A stretch of DNA of 64,000 nucleotides, taken from positions 124,001 to 188,000 of the forward strand of contig NZ_VCNP01000040.1 in the NCBI RefSeq assembly GCF_006782915.1. The letters run 5' to 3'. Shown here piece by piece: positions 52,352-60,373 of the stretch (position 1 is its first letter; every line of letters starts with the position of its first letter). The translations under genes were made by a program, and so were the position numbers. This DNA comes from Streptomyces calvus. GTDB taxonomy: Bacteria > Actinomycetota > Actinomycetes > Streptomycetales > Streptomycetaceae. The notes under the pieces were generated by a model. It was not told the origin of the DNA. It searched no databases and saw nothing but the letters and a program-made list of their open reading frames with translations.

Positions 52352-53255
52352 ACAGTCCACCCGGACACCGGTCACCGCATCGGGTGACACTCGTATCCAC
52401 AACATCGGCTACCGCTCCTACGACGGCGCCCGCCTCGGCCGCGCCTACGCCCGGCGGTCGCTGTACTCGCAGTCCCTGCGCGGCTCCTACGGCCTCGGCC
52501 GCTCGGTGAAGTCCAAGGTGCTGCCGATGCTGCTGTTCGTGGTGATGTGCGTGCCCGCCGCCATCATGGTGGCCGTCGCCGTCGCGACGAAGGCCAAGGA
52601 CCTGCCCGTCGACTACACCCGCTACGCGATCGTCATGCAGGCCGTCATCAGCCTGTACGTCGCCTCGCAGGCACCCCAGTCGGTCTCCCGCGACCTGCGC
52701 TTCAAGACCGTACCGCTGTACTTCTCGCGGCCCATCGAGACCGCCGACTACGTGCGCGCCAAGTTCGCCGCGCTCGCCTCGGCCCTCTTCATCCTCACCG
52801 CCGCGCCCCTGCTGGTGCTCTACGTCGGCGCGCTGCTGGCCAAGCTCGACTTCTCCGACCAGACCAAGGGATTCGCACAGGGACTCGTCTCCGTGGCACT
52901 GCTCTCGCTGCTCTTCGCCGGCATCGGCCTGGTCATCGCGTCGGTCACCCCGCGCCGCGGCTTCGGCATCGCGGCCGTCATCGCCGTCCTGACCATCACC
53001 TACGGCGCGGTCTCCACGCTCCAGGCGATCGCGGAGGTGCAGAACAGCGGCGACAGCATCGCCTGGATCGGCCTGTTCTCGCCGATCACCCTCATCGACG
53101 GCGTGCAGTCCGCCTTCCTGGGCGCGGCCTCCGCCTTCCCCGGCGGGGTGGGCCCGAGCAACGCCGAGGGCATCGTCTACGTCCTGGTCACCCTCGGCCT
53201 GATCGCCGCGAGCTACGGCCTCCTGATGCGCCGCTACAAGAAGGTGGGCCTGTGA
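52341..53255 (+). CDS. ABC-2 type permease
   Basis: The 304-residue protein has a soluble N-terminus (1-55, including HNIGYRSYDGARLGRAYARR) and six membrane helices. It pairs with the ATPase upstream. Overlap of reading frames indicates translational coupling. Confidence 0.85.
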   Translation: MAAEQSTRTPVTASGDTRIHNIGYRSYDGARLGRAYARRSLYSQSLRGSYGLGRSVKSKVLPMLLFVVMCVPAAIMVAVAVATKAKDLPVDYTRYAIVMQAVISLYVASQAPQSVSRDLRFKTVPLYFSRPIETADYVRAKFAALASALFILTAAPLLVLYVGALLAKLDFSDQTKGFAQGLVSVALLSLLFAGIGLVIASVTPRRGFGIAAVIAVLTITYGAVSTLQAIAEVQNSGDSIAWIGLFSPITLIDGVQSAFLGAASAFPGGVGPSNAEGIVYVLVTLGLIAASYGLLMRRYKKVGL

Positions 53256-53306
53256 CCACTCCCACCCGTCTCCTGCCATCACCCTTCTAAGGACCGGGCT
53301 GCGCCC

Positions 53307-54218
53307 ATGAGCACTCTTTCCATCGACCACGTCTCCCGCTGGTTCGGCAACGTGGTCGCCGTCAACGACATCACCATGACCATCGGCCCCGGCGTCACCG
53401 GCCTGCTCGGCCCCAACGGCGCCGGAAAGTCCACCCTCATCAACATGATGGGCGGCTTCCTCGCCCCCTCCACCGGCACCGTCACCCTCGACGGACAGCA
53501 GGTCTGGCGCAACGAGGGCATCTACAAACACATCGGCATCGTCCCCGAGCGCGAGGCGATGTACGACTTCCTCACCGGCCGCGAGTTCGTCCTCGCCAAC
53601 GCCGAACTGCACGGCCTCGGCGCCAAGGCCGCCCAGCAGGCCCTGGCCACGGTCGAGATGGAGTACGCGCAGGACCGCAAGATCGCCACGTACTCCAAGG
53701 GCATGCGGCAGCGCGTGAAGATGGCGTCCGCGCTGGTCCACCAGCCGTCGCTGCTCCTGCTGGACGAGCCGTTCAACGGCATGGACCCGCGCCAGCGCAT
53801 GCAGCTGATGGACCTGCTGCGGCGCATGGGCGACGAGGGCCGCACCGTGCTGTTCTCCTCCCACATCCTCGAAGAGGTCGAGCAGCTCGCCTGGCACATC
53901 GAGGTCGTGGTCGCCGGCCGGCACGCGGCCAGCGGCGACTTCCGCAGGATCCGCCGCCTGATGACGGACCGCCCGCACCGCTACCTGGTGCGCTCCAGCG
54001 ACGACCGCGCGCTCGCCGCCGCGCTCATCGCCGACCCGTCGACCTCCGGCATCGAGGTCGACCACGCCGAGGGCGCGCTGCGCATCCAGGCCGTCGACTT
54101 CGGCCGCTTCACGGCCCTGCTGCCGAAGGTCGCACGCGACCACGGCATCCGGCTGCTGACGGTCTCGCCGTCCGACGAGTCCCTCGAGTCCGTCTTCTCG
54201 TACCTGGTCGCGGCGTAG
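53307..54218 (+). CDS. ABC transporter ATP-binding protein (second)
   Basis: The 303-residue ATPase has Walker A GPNGAGKST, signature YSKGMRQR, Walker B LLLDEPFNGMDP. It serves the next permease and may form one complex with the first pair. Substrate is not predictable; ABC-2 exporters of this kind handle drugs or envelope lipids. Confidence 0.9.
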   Translation: MSTLSIDHVSRWFGNVVAVNDITMTIGPGVTGLLGPNGAGKSTLINMMGGFLAPSTGTVTLDGQQVWRNEGIYKHIGIVPEREAMYDFLTGREFVLANAELHGLGAKAAQQALATVEMEYAQDRKIATYSKGMRQRVKMASALVHQPSLLLLDEPFNGMDPRQRMQLMDLLRRMGDEGRTVLFSSHILEEVEQLAWHIEVVVAGRHAASGDFRRIRRLMTDRPHRYLVRSSDDRALAAALIADPSTSGIEVDHAEGALRIQAVDFGRFTALLPKVARDHGIRLLTVSPSDESLESVFSYLVAA

Positions 54219-54227
54219 GAGGCCCTG

Positions 54228-54947
54228 ATGTACGACCCCACAGTCGCCCGGCTCACCTACCGGGCCCTGCTCGGCCGCCGCCGGGCCCTCATCCTGGGCG
54301 CGCTGCCCCTGCTGCTGATCGCGATCTCCCTGGCGGTGCGCGCCCTCAGCGGCGCCGACGACCAGACCGCGGCGGATGTCCTCGGCGGGTTCGCGCTCGC
54401 CACCATGGTGCCGATCATCGGCGTCATCGCGGGCACCGGCGCGATCGGTCCCGAGATCGACGACGGCTCGGTGGTGTACCTGCTGTCCAAGCCGATCAAG
54501 CGGTCCACCATCATCTCCACCAAGCTGATCGTCGCGATCGCCGTCACCATGGTGTTCTCGGCCGTGCCCACGCTGATCGCGGGTTTCGTCCTCAACGGCA
54601 ACGGACAGCAGGTCGCCGTCGCCTACACGGTGGCCGCGCTGGTCGCCTCCATCGCGTACGCGGCGCTGTTCCTGCTGTTCGGCACGGTCTCCCGGCACGC
54701 GGTGGTGTTCGGCCTGGTCTACGCGCTGGTCTGGGAGGCGCTGTTCGGCTCCCTGGTGCCCGGCGCGCGCACCCTGAGCATCCAGCAGTGGTCGCTGGCG
54801 GTGGCGCAGAAGGTCTCCGGAGGCGACCTGGTCACCTCGGACGTCGGCCTGACGACCGCGACGGTCCTGCTGGCCGCGGTCACCGTCCTGGCCACCTGGT
54901 ACGCGGGCCAGAAGCTGCGCACGCTGACGCTGGCCGGCGAGGAGTGA
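54228..54947 (+). CDS. ABC-2 type permease (second)
   Basis: A 239-residue protein with six hydrophobic helices (LGRRRALILGALPLLLIAIS at the N-terminus; NGNGQQVAVAYTVAALVAS in the middle). It starts 9 bp after the ATPase stop. Last gene of the four-gene operon. Confidence 0.87.
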   Translation: MYDPTVARLTYRALLGRRRALILGALPLLLIAISLAVRALSGADDQTAADVLGGFALATMVPIIGVIAGTGAIGPEIDDGSVVYLLSKPIKRSTIISTKLIVAIAVTMVFSAVPTLIAGFVLNGNGQQVAVAYTVAALVASIAYAALFLLFGTVSRHAVVFGLVYALVWEALFGSLVPGARTLSIQQWSLAVAQKVSGGDLVTSDVGLTTATVLLAAVTVLATWYAGQKLRTLTLAGEE

Positions 54948-55119
54948 CACGTGCGGGCCCCTGACGGGGACTCCACTTCTGCCCGGGCACACGGCGAAGG
55001 GGGGCGGGGCCCGCTCGGCCCGTCGGCCGGCTGGGCGGCGGGCCTGATCTGCCGGGCGGCGTGCCGGATTTATTCGGTGGCGTCCGACTCGCCCACCCGG
55101 CACAGTGGTTGAGTCCGCA

Positions 55120-55139
55120 GCGCCGGGAAGGTCCGGCGC
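55120..55139 (+). terminator. Hairpin downstream of the ABC operon
   Basis: GCGCCGG (55120-55126) pairs with CCGGCGC (55133-55139). It is 173 bp past the last permease gene, in the leader of the sORF/tRNA region, and may be a terminator for the operon. Confidence 0.4.
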
Positions 55140-55165
55140 CCAGGTACCGGGAGAGGAGCAGGACG

Positions 55166-55228
55166 ATGTCCATGCACGGCAGTTCGTCCCGCTCCCGTCG
55201 GGGCAGCCCGCGGCGGACTCCGGAGTAA
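55166..55228 (+). CDS. Putative Ser/Arg-rich 20-residue ORF upstream of the tRNA
   Basis: ATG at 55166 follows a strong GAGGAG site; the frame encodes 20 residues (MSMHGSSSRSRRGSPRRTPE) and stops at TAA (55226-55228). Six of 20 residues are Ser, three in a row. The stop falls inside a stem (55213-55220 with 55245-55252). The size, Ser run and hairpin resemble an attenuator leader peptide. Whether it is translated is unknown. Confidence 0.35.
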   Translation: MSMHGSSSRSRRGSPRRTPE

Positions 55229-55271
55229 TCCCTACTGCTCCGTCGAGTCCGCCCCGCACGGGGAGCTGCCC
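55201..55271 (+). promoter_or_regulatory. Nested RNA hairpins overlapping the sORF stop, upstream of the tRNA
   Basis: Inner stems are GCGGACTC/GAGTCCGC (55213-55220 with 55245-55252) and CGGAG/CTCCG (55221-55225 with 55238-55242). An outer stem GGGCAGC/GCTGCCC (55201-55207 with 55265-55271) encloses them, and a CCCCG-CA-CGGGG mini-hairpin lies at 55252-55263. Position between a short Ser-rich frame and a tRNA suggests attenuation, but a terminator is also possible. The rest of 54948-55320 shows no other gene. Confidence 0.45.
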
Positions 55272-55320
55272 GGGGCGGCCGCTTCGAGCACGCGCGGTGA
55301 GGCGCGTGGGCCGCCCACCC

Positions 55321-55413
<93 letters not shown>

Positions 55414-55423
55414 GAACGGGCGG

Positions 55424-56227
55424 TCAGCCCAGCAACCGCTCCAGTACGACCGCGATCCCGTCCTCCTCGTTGGAGGACGTCACCTCGTCGGCCACCGCCC
55501 GCAGCTCCTCGTGGGCGTTGGCCATGGCCACGCCGTGCGCGGCCCAGCCGAACATCGGTATGTCGTTGGGCATGTCGCCGAAGGCGATCGTCCCGGCGGC
55601 CTTCACACCCAGTCGGCGCGCCGCCAGCGACAGACCCGTCGCCTTGGACAGGCCGAGCGGCAGCAGCTCGACGATGCCCTCGCCCGCCATGGTGACCGTG
55701 ACGAAACCGCCCGCGGTGCGGGTGGCCGCCTCGGCCAGCTCGTCCGAGCTCAGCGTCGGGTGCTGGATGTACAGCTTGTTCAGCGGCGCCGTCCACAGGT
55801 CCGACGCGTCGGTGAACGGTGTCGCGGGCAGCCCGCCCACGATCTCGTAACCGGGGCCGACCATCACCTCGCCGTCCAGCCCGTCACGGCTCGCCGCCAG
55901 GTGCAGCGGACCGACCTCCGCCTCGATCTTGGCCAGCGCCACCCCGGCCAGCTGCCGGTCCAGCGTCACCGAGGTGAGCAGGCGGTGCTCCCCGGCGTCG
56001 TACACCTGGGCGCCCTGGCCGCAGACGGCCAGGCCCCGGTAGCCGAGGTCGTCGAGGATCGGGCGGGTCCAGGGCACCGCACGGCCGGTGACGACGATGT
56101 GCGCGGCGCCCGCCGCGGTGGCCGCGGCGAGCGCGTCACGGGTGCGCGCGGAGACCGAGTGGTCGTCGCGCAGCAGCGTGCCGTCGAGATCGGTGGCGAC
56201 GAGCCGGTAGGGGAAGGCCGCGCTCAC
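55424..56227 (-). CDS. HAD-superfamily phosphatase, Cof type
   Basis: The 267-residue phosphatase has motif I DLDGTLLRDD, motif II TGRA and motif IV GDMPNDIPMF with a C2 cap, closely related to the HAD gene at 46218-47105. GTG 56227 overlaps the serS stop (GTGA), so it is translationally coupled to serS. The link between serine-tRNA synthetase and this phosphatase is conserved in Streptomyces as far as I recall. Substrate unknown. Confidence 0.87.
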   Translation of the reverse strand: MSAAFPYRLVATDLDGTLLRDDHSVSARTRDALAAATAAGAAHIVVTGRAVPWTRPILDDLGYRGLAVCGQGAQVYDAGEHRLLTSVTLDRQLAGVALAKIEAEVGPLHLAASRDGLDGEVMVGPGYEIVGGLPATPFTDASDLWTAPLNKLYIQHPTLSSDELAEAATRTAGGFVTVTMAGEGIVELLPLGLSKATGLSLAARRLGVKAAGTIAFGDMPNDIPMFGWAAHGVAMANAHEELRAVADEVTSSNEEDGIAVVLERLLG

Positions 56228-57501
56228 TTGGCGACCGGTTCCAGGATCTCCCGCCCGCCCAGGTACGGACGCAGCACCTCCGGCACGCGGACCGAGCCGT
56301 CGGCCTGCTGGTGGTTCTCCAGGATGGCGACGATCGTGCGCGGCACGGCGCACAGGGTGCCGTTGAGCGTGGCCAGCGGACGCACCTGCTTGCCGTCACG
56401 GACGCGGATCGACAGCCGACGCGACTGGAACTCGGTGCAGTCCGAGGTCGAGGTCAGCTCGCGGTACTTGCCCTGGGTGGGGATCCACGCCTCGCAGTCG
56501 TACTTGCGAGCGGCGGACGAACCGAGGTCGCCCGAGGCGACGTCGATCACCCGGAACGGCAGCTCCAGCGAGGTCAACCACTGCTTCTCCCACTCCAGCA
56601 GCCGCTGGTGCTCCGCCTGCGAGTCCTCCGGCGCGACGTACGAGAACATCTCGACCTTGTCGAACTGGTGGACGCGGAAGATGCCGCGGGTGTCCTTGCC
56701 GTGCGAGCCGGCCTCGCGGCGGAAGCACGGCGAGAAGCCCGCGTACCGCAGCGGCAGCCGGTCCGCGTCGATGATCTCGTCCATGTGGTACGCGGCGAGC
56801 GCCACCTCGGACGTGCCGACCAGGTACAGGTCGTCCTTGTCCAGGTGGTAGACGTCCTGGGCGGCCTGGCCGAGGAAGCCGGTGCCCGCCATGGACTGGG
56901 GCCGCACCAGCGCCGGGGTCAGCATCGGCGTGAAGCCCGCCGCGGTGGCCTGCGCCATCGCGGCGTTCACCAGGGCGAGTTCGAGGAGCGCGCCGACGCC
57001 CGTCAGGAAGTAGAAACGCGAACCGGAGACCTTGGCGCCGCGCTCGACGTCGATGGCGCCGAGGAGCTGGCCGAGCTCCAGGTGGTCCTTGGGCACGAAG
57101 CCCTCGGCGCCGAAGTCGCGGACGGTCCCGTGCGTCTCCAGCGTGACGAAGTCCTCCTCGCCGCCCACCGGGACGTCGGGGTGAACCAGGTTGGCCAGCC
57201 GGAGCAGCAGCTCCTGCGTCTCGGCGGCGGCGGCGTCCCGGTCGGCGTCGGCCGCCTTGACGTCGGCGGCGAGCCGGCCGGCCTTGTCGAGCAGCTCGGC
57301 CTTCTCGTCGCCGGCCGCCTTGGGGATGAGCTTGCCGAGCGACTTCTGCTCGGCGCGCAGCTCGTCGAAGCGGACGCCGGACGACCTGCGCCGCTCGTCG
57401 GCAGACAGGAGGGCGTCGACGAGGGCGACGTCCTCTCCACGGGCGCGCTGCGAAGCGCGCACTCGGTCGGGGTCCTCACGAAGCAGGCGAAGGTCAATCA
57501 C
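56224..57501 (-). CDS. serS: Seryl-tRNA synthetase
   Basis: The 425-residue class II synthetase starts at GTG 57501. It has an N-terminal coiled-coil tRNA-binding arm (about 25-110), then motif 2 FRREAGSHGKDTRGIFRVHQ and motif 3 (ATLNGTLCAVPRTIVAILEN). Coiled-coil length is normal. It charges tRNA-Ser and, in other bacteria, tRNA-Sec. It heads the serS-HAD operon. The upstream gap is full of DnaA boxes. Confidence 0.97.
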   Translation of the reverse strand: MIDLRLLREDPDRVRASQRARGEDVALVDALLSADERRRSSGVRFDELRAEQKSLGKLIPKAAGDEKAELLDKAGRLAADVKAADADRDAAAAETQELLLRLANLVHPDVPVGGEEDFVTLETHGTVRDFGAEGFVPKDHLELGQLLGAIDVERGAKVSGSRFYFLTGVGALLELALVNAAMAQATAAGFTPMLTPALVRPQSMAGTGFLGQAAQDVYHLDKDDLYLVGTSEVALAAYHMDEIIDADRLPLRYAGFSPCFRREAGSHGKDTRGIFRVHQFDKVEMFSYVAPEDSQAEHQRLLEWEKQWLTSLELPFRVIDVASGDLGSSAARKYDCEAWIPTQGKYRELTSTSDCTEFQSRRLSIRVRDGKQVRPLATLNGTLCAVPRTIVAILENHQQADGSVRVPEVLRPYLGGREILEPVAK

Positions 57502-57695
57502 GCGGCCAAGGCTACCGGTGCCCGATGACGGGCCACGACTCACTATTCACAGGAGACCCGCCCACGTTCCGTTATGGGCGAATTGCTCCATGTGTTCATC
57601 GAAGTCAATAAATGATCCCCTGCCCCTTGAAAGGGTCAGGTCCGGGGCGTCCTGTTGACTGGAATCCCTTGTGCGGAACGGGACTTGGGCTTCGG

Positions 57696-58008
57696 TTGTC
57701 CACAGGTATCCACAGCGCCGGAAAAGTTATCCACAGGGTGTGGGGAAGATCTGTGGACTTCGGAATTGATCACTCCGAAACGCCTGGTCGAAGCCGAGGA
57801 TTCCCCGTGCAAACCCGCACTATCTCCACTTTTGAGTGGAAAGCGTTCGCTCCAAAGAGTTGACCAAAGGAAAAGAGTGGACGAAGGGTGAGGTGCGGGA
57901 CGATGAACTCGATCATGCCCCGTAGGCCGATTTGTCGACGGAATGAGGCTTCGGTGTCGACTTGTCCCCAGGTCGAGAAGCGGACCTGTGGATAACTCCT
58001 GTGGACAA
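57696..58008. other. Dense DnaA-box cluster between pheA and serS
   Basis: Perfect boxes: TTGTCCACA 57696-57704; TTATCCACA 57727-57735; TTATCCACA (reverse) 57987-57995; TTGTCCACA (reverse) 58000-58008. Near matches: 57706-57714, 57739-57747, 57752-57760 and 57962-57970. The whole gap between pheA and serS (57502-58076) shows no gene and is otherwise lower in GC, with the serS promoter presumably inside. Confidence 0.8.
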
Positions 58009-58076
58009 CGAAAATCAGCAGGTAGGACCGGTCACCGCCGCTGTCGGCTGCGTCCGTCCACGCGCCTCCGACCCGC

Positions 58077-59009
58077 TCAGAAACGGCCGTCCTGGCACCG
58101 CGCCACCCAGTCCGCCGCACCCACGAACTCCTCGTCGGACGTCCCGGGAAACAGCGGGCGCACCTCTCCCGGCTGCATGTCCGCACGCGGATACGACCCG
58201 AGGAAGCGCACCTGGAGGCAGATCCGTTTCAGCCCCATCAACGCCTCGGCCATCCGGCGGTCCGAGATGTGGCCCTCGGCGTCGATGCAGAAGCAGTAGT
58301 TGCCGATGCCGGCCCCGGTCGGCCGTGACTGGAGCAGCATCAGGTTGATGCCCCGGGTGGCGAACTCGCCCAGCAGGTCGCGCAGGCCGCCGGGGTGGTC
58401 GTCGCGCTGCCACAGCACGATCGACGTCTTGTCGGCACCAGTGCGAGCCGCGGGCCGTGCGGGACGACCCACCAGCACGAACCGGGTCTGGGCGTTCTCC
58501 GCGTCGTGGATGCCCGTCTCCAGGGCCTCCAGTCCGTACCGGGCCGCCGCGAACTCACCGGCGAACGCGGCGTCGTACCGGCCCTCCTGGACCAGGCGCG
58601 CGCCGTCCGCGTTGGAGGCGGCCGACTCCCAGACGGCGTCCGGGAGATGCGTCTTCAGCCAGTTGCGCACCTGCGGCTGGGCGGCCGGGTGGGCGGTGAC
58701 CGTCTTGATGTCCGACAGCTTGGTGCCGGGACGGACGAGCAGCGCGAAGGTGATGGACAGCAGCACCTCGCGGTAGATCATCAACGGCGTGCCCGCGACC
58801 AGTTCGTCGAGGGTGGTGGTGATGCCGCCCTCGACCGAGTTCTCGATCGGGACGAAAGCGGCCTCGGCCTCGCCCACGCGCACCGCGTCGAGCGCGGACT
58901 GCACGGAGACGTACGGGATCAGCTCACGGGTGGCCGCCTCGGGAAGCGTGCGCAGGGCGACTTCGGTGAAGGTGCCCTCTGGGCCGAGATACGCGTAGCT
59001 CGCTGGCAT
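58077..59009 (-). CDS. pheA: Prephenate dehydratase
   Basis: The 310-residue protein has the PDT catalytic domain (1-about 190: YAYLGPEGTFTE, IPIENSVEGG-like FVPIENSVEGGI, and the AGEFAAARYGLEAL region) and a C-terminal ACT domain (about 200-280, with GINLMLLQSRP) that senses phenylalanine. It makes phenylpyruvate. There is no chorismate mutase domain, typical of actinobacterial PheA. It lies after the peroxidase operon on the same strand. Confidence 0.95.
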   Translation of the reverse strand: MPASYAYLGPEGTFTEVALRTLPEAATRELIPYVSVQSALDAVRVGEAEAAFVPIENSVEGGITTTLDELVAGTPLMIYREVLLSITFALLVRPGTKLSDIKTVTAHPAAQPQVRNWLKTHLPDAVWESAASNADGARLVQEGRYDAAFAGEFAAARYGLEALETGIHDAENAQTRFVLVGRPARPAARTGADKTSIVLWQRDDHPGGLRDLLGEFATRGINLMLLQSRPTGAGIGNYCFCIDAEGHISDRRMAEALMGLKRICLQVRFLGSYPRADMQPGEVRPLFPGTSDEEFVGAADWVARCQDGRF

Positions 59010-59080
59010 GACCTCACCCTAATGGCCTCGGGCCGGCACCGGCCTCTCCGTGCTCCCGCAGGGGTGACTTGCTGCAGTTC

Positions 59081-60367
59081 TCACCCCTCCAGCAGCCGCT
59101 GCCCCACATACTCCCCTTCCGCCGCACCGCCCGGGACCGCGAACAGGCCGCTCGCCTCGTGGCGGATGAACGGGGTCAGGGCGTCGCCCCGGTCCAGCTT
59201 GCGCTGCACCGGCACGAAGCCGCGCAGCGGGTCGGCCTGCCAGCAGATGAACAGCAGACCCGCGTCCGGCACCCCGTCCGCGTCGATGCCGTCGTGGTAC
59301 GAGAACGGGCGGCGGAGCATCGCCGCGCCGCCGTTCTGGTCGGGCCGGGTGATCCGGGCGTGCGCGTTGATGGGAACGACCAGGTTGCCGCGGGAGTCCG
59401 TCTTCTCCAGGTCCATCTCGGAGGTCTCGCTGCCTCCCGACAGCGGTGCCCCGTCGGACTTGCGGCGCCCGATGACGCCCTCCTGCTCCTCGACGGGCAG
59501 CTTCTCCCAGTCGTCCAGCAGCATGCGGATCCGCCGGACGACGACGTAGGAACCGTTCGCCATCCAGGCGGGCTCACCCTGCTCCGGAACGAAGATCCGC
59601 TGGTCGAAGTCGGAGTCGGCGGGCTTGGGATTGCGGGTGCCGTCGACCTGGCCCATCAGGTTGCGCGCGGTCATCGGGTGGGCCGTCGCGCCCGGTGAGC
59701 GGTTGAAGCCGTTCATCTGCCAGCGCACCCTGGCCGCGGAGCCCGCGTCCTTCTGGACGGCGCGCAGGGCGTGGAAGGCCACGAGCGCGTCGTCGGCGCC
59801 GATCTGCACCCACAGGTCGCCGTTGCTGCGCGCCTTGTCGAGCCGGTCGGAGGAGAAGTCGGGCAGCGGGTCCAGGGCGGCGGGGCGCTGCTTCTCCAGT
59901 CCGGTGCGCCCGAAGAAGCTGTGTCCGAAGCCGAAGGTCAGGGTCAGCGAGGAGGGGCCTGCGTCACGGGCCACACCGGTGTCGCCCTGAGCGCTCGGCT
60001 CACCCGCCATCAGTCGGCGGGCCGTGTCCGACCAGCGGCGCAGCAGTGCGGCCGCCTCCTTCCGTCCGGCGCCGGGCGCCAGGTCGAAGGCGATGAGGTG
60101 GCCGCGGGCCTGGAGCGGCTGGGTGATGCCGGGCTGATGTTTCACGTGAAACTCCACCCGGCTCTCGCCCACCGACGTCAGCGGAGTGGCCCCGGCGGGC
60201 GCCGCGGCGTATCCCACGGCGCCGCCCGCCGCCCCGAGTGCGAGCCCGGTGGCGCCGGCCGTGCCGAGCAGCCGGCGCCGGGAGATGCCACCCGGTGCGG
60301 CCGGGCCGGTGGGCCCCGCCTCGGGGCTCTCCGGGGTCCGGAGCTGGGGAGTGGACTGGTCAGCCAT
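59081..60367 (-). CDS. dtpA: Dye-decolorising peroxidase, Tat-exported (DtpA type)
   Basis: The 428-residue heme peroxidase has a twin-arginine signal (ISRRRLLGTAGATGLALG, about 28-46), the distal GxxDG motif GQVDGTRN (about 240), and the His-containing NAHARITRPD segment near 330. It starts 7 bp after copCD stops. The S. lividans counterpart, DtpA, is Tat-exported and needed for GlxA maturation and morphogenesis; the same copper operon order supports assignment. A parS site lies inside its coding sequence. Confidence 0.93.
   Translation of the reverse strand: MADQSTPQLRTPESPEAGPTGPAAPGGISRRRLLGTAGATGLALGAAGGAVGYAAAPAGATPLTSVGESRVEFHVKHQPGITQPLQARGHLIAFDLAPGAGRKEAAALLRRWSDTARRLMAGEPSAQGDTGVARDAGPSSLTLTFGFGHSFFGRTGLEKQRPAALDPLPDFSSDRLDKARSNGDLWVQIGADDALVAFHALRAVQKDAGSAARVRWQMNGFNRSPGATAHPMTARNLMGQVDGTRNPKPADSDFDQRIFVPEQGEPAWMANGSYVVVRRIRMLLDDWEKLPVEEQEGVIGRRKSDGAPLSGGSETSEMDLEKTDSRGNLVVPINAHARITRPDQNGGAAMLRRPFSYHDGIDADGVPDAGLLFICWQADPLRGFVPVQRKLDRGDALTPFIRHEASGLFAVPGGAAEGEYVGQRLLEG
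60139..60152. other. parS: parS site (exact) inside dtpA
   Basis: GTTTCACGTGAAAC lies within the peroxidase coding region just after the signal peptide, encoding part of EFHVKH on the reverse strand. Confidence 0.9.
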
Positions 60368-60373
60368 GGTGGT

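Noticed and set aside
57696..58008. Replication origin
   Set aside because: DnaA boxes are dense, but dnaA/dnaN do not flank it and the AT-rich unwinding features of oriC are not evident.
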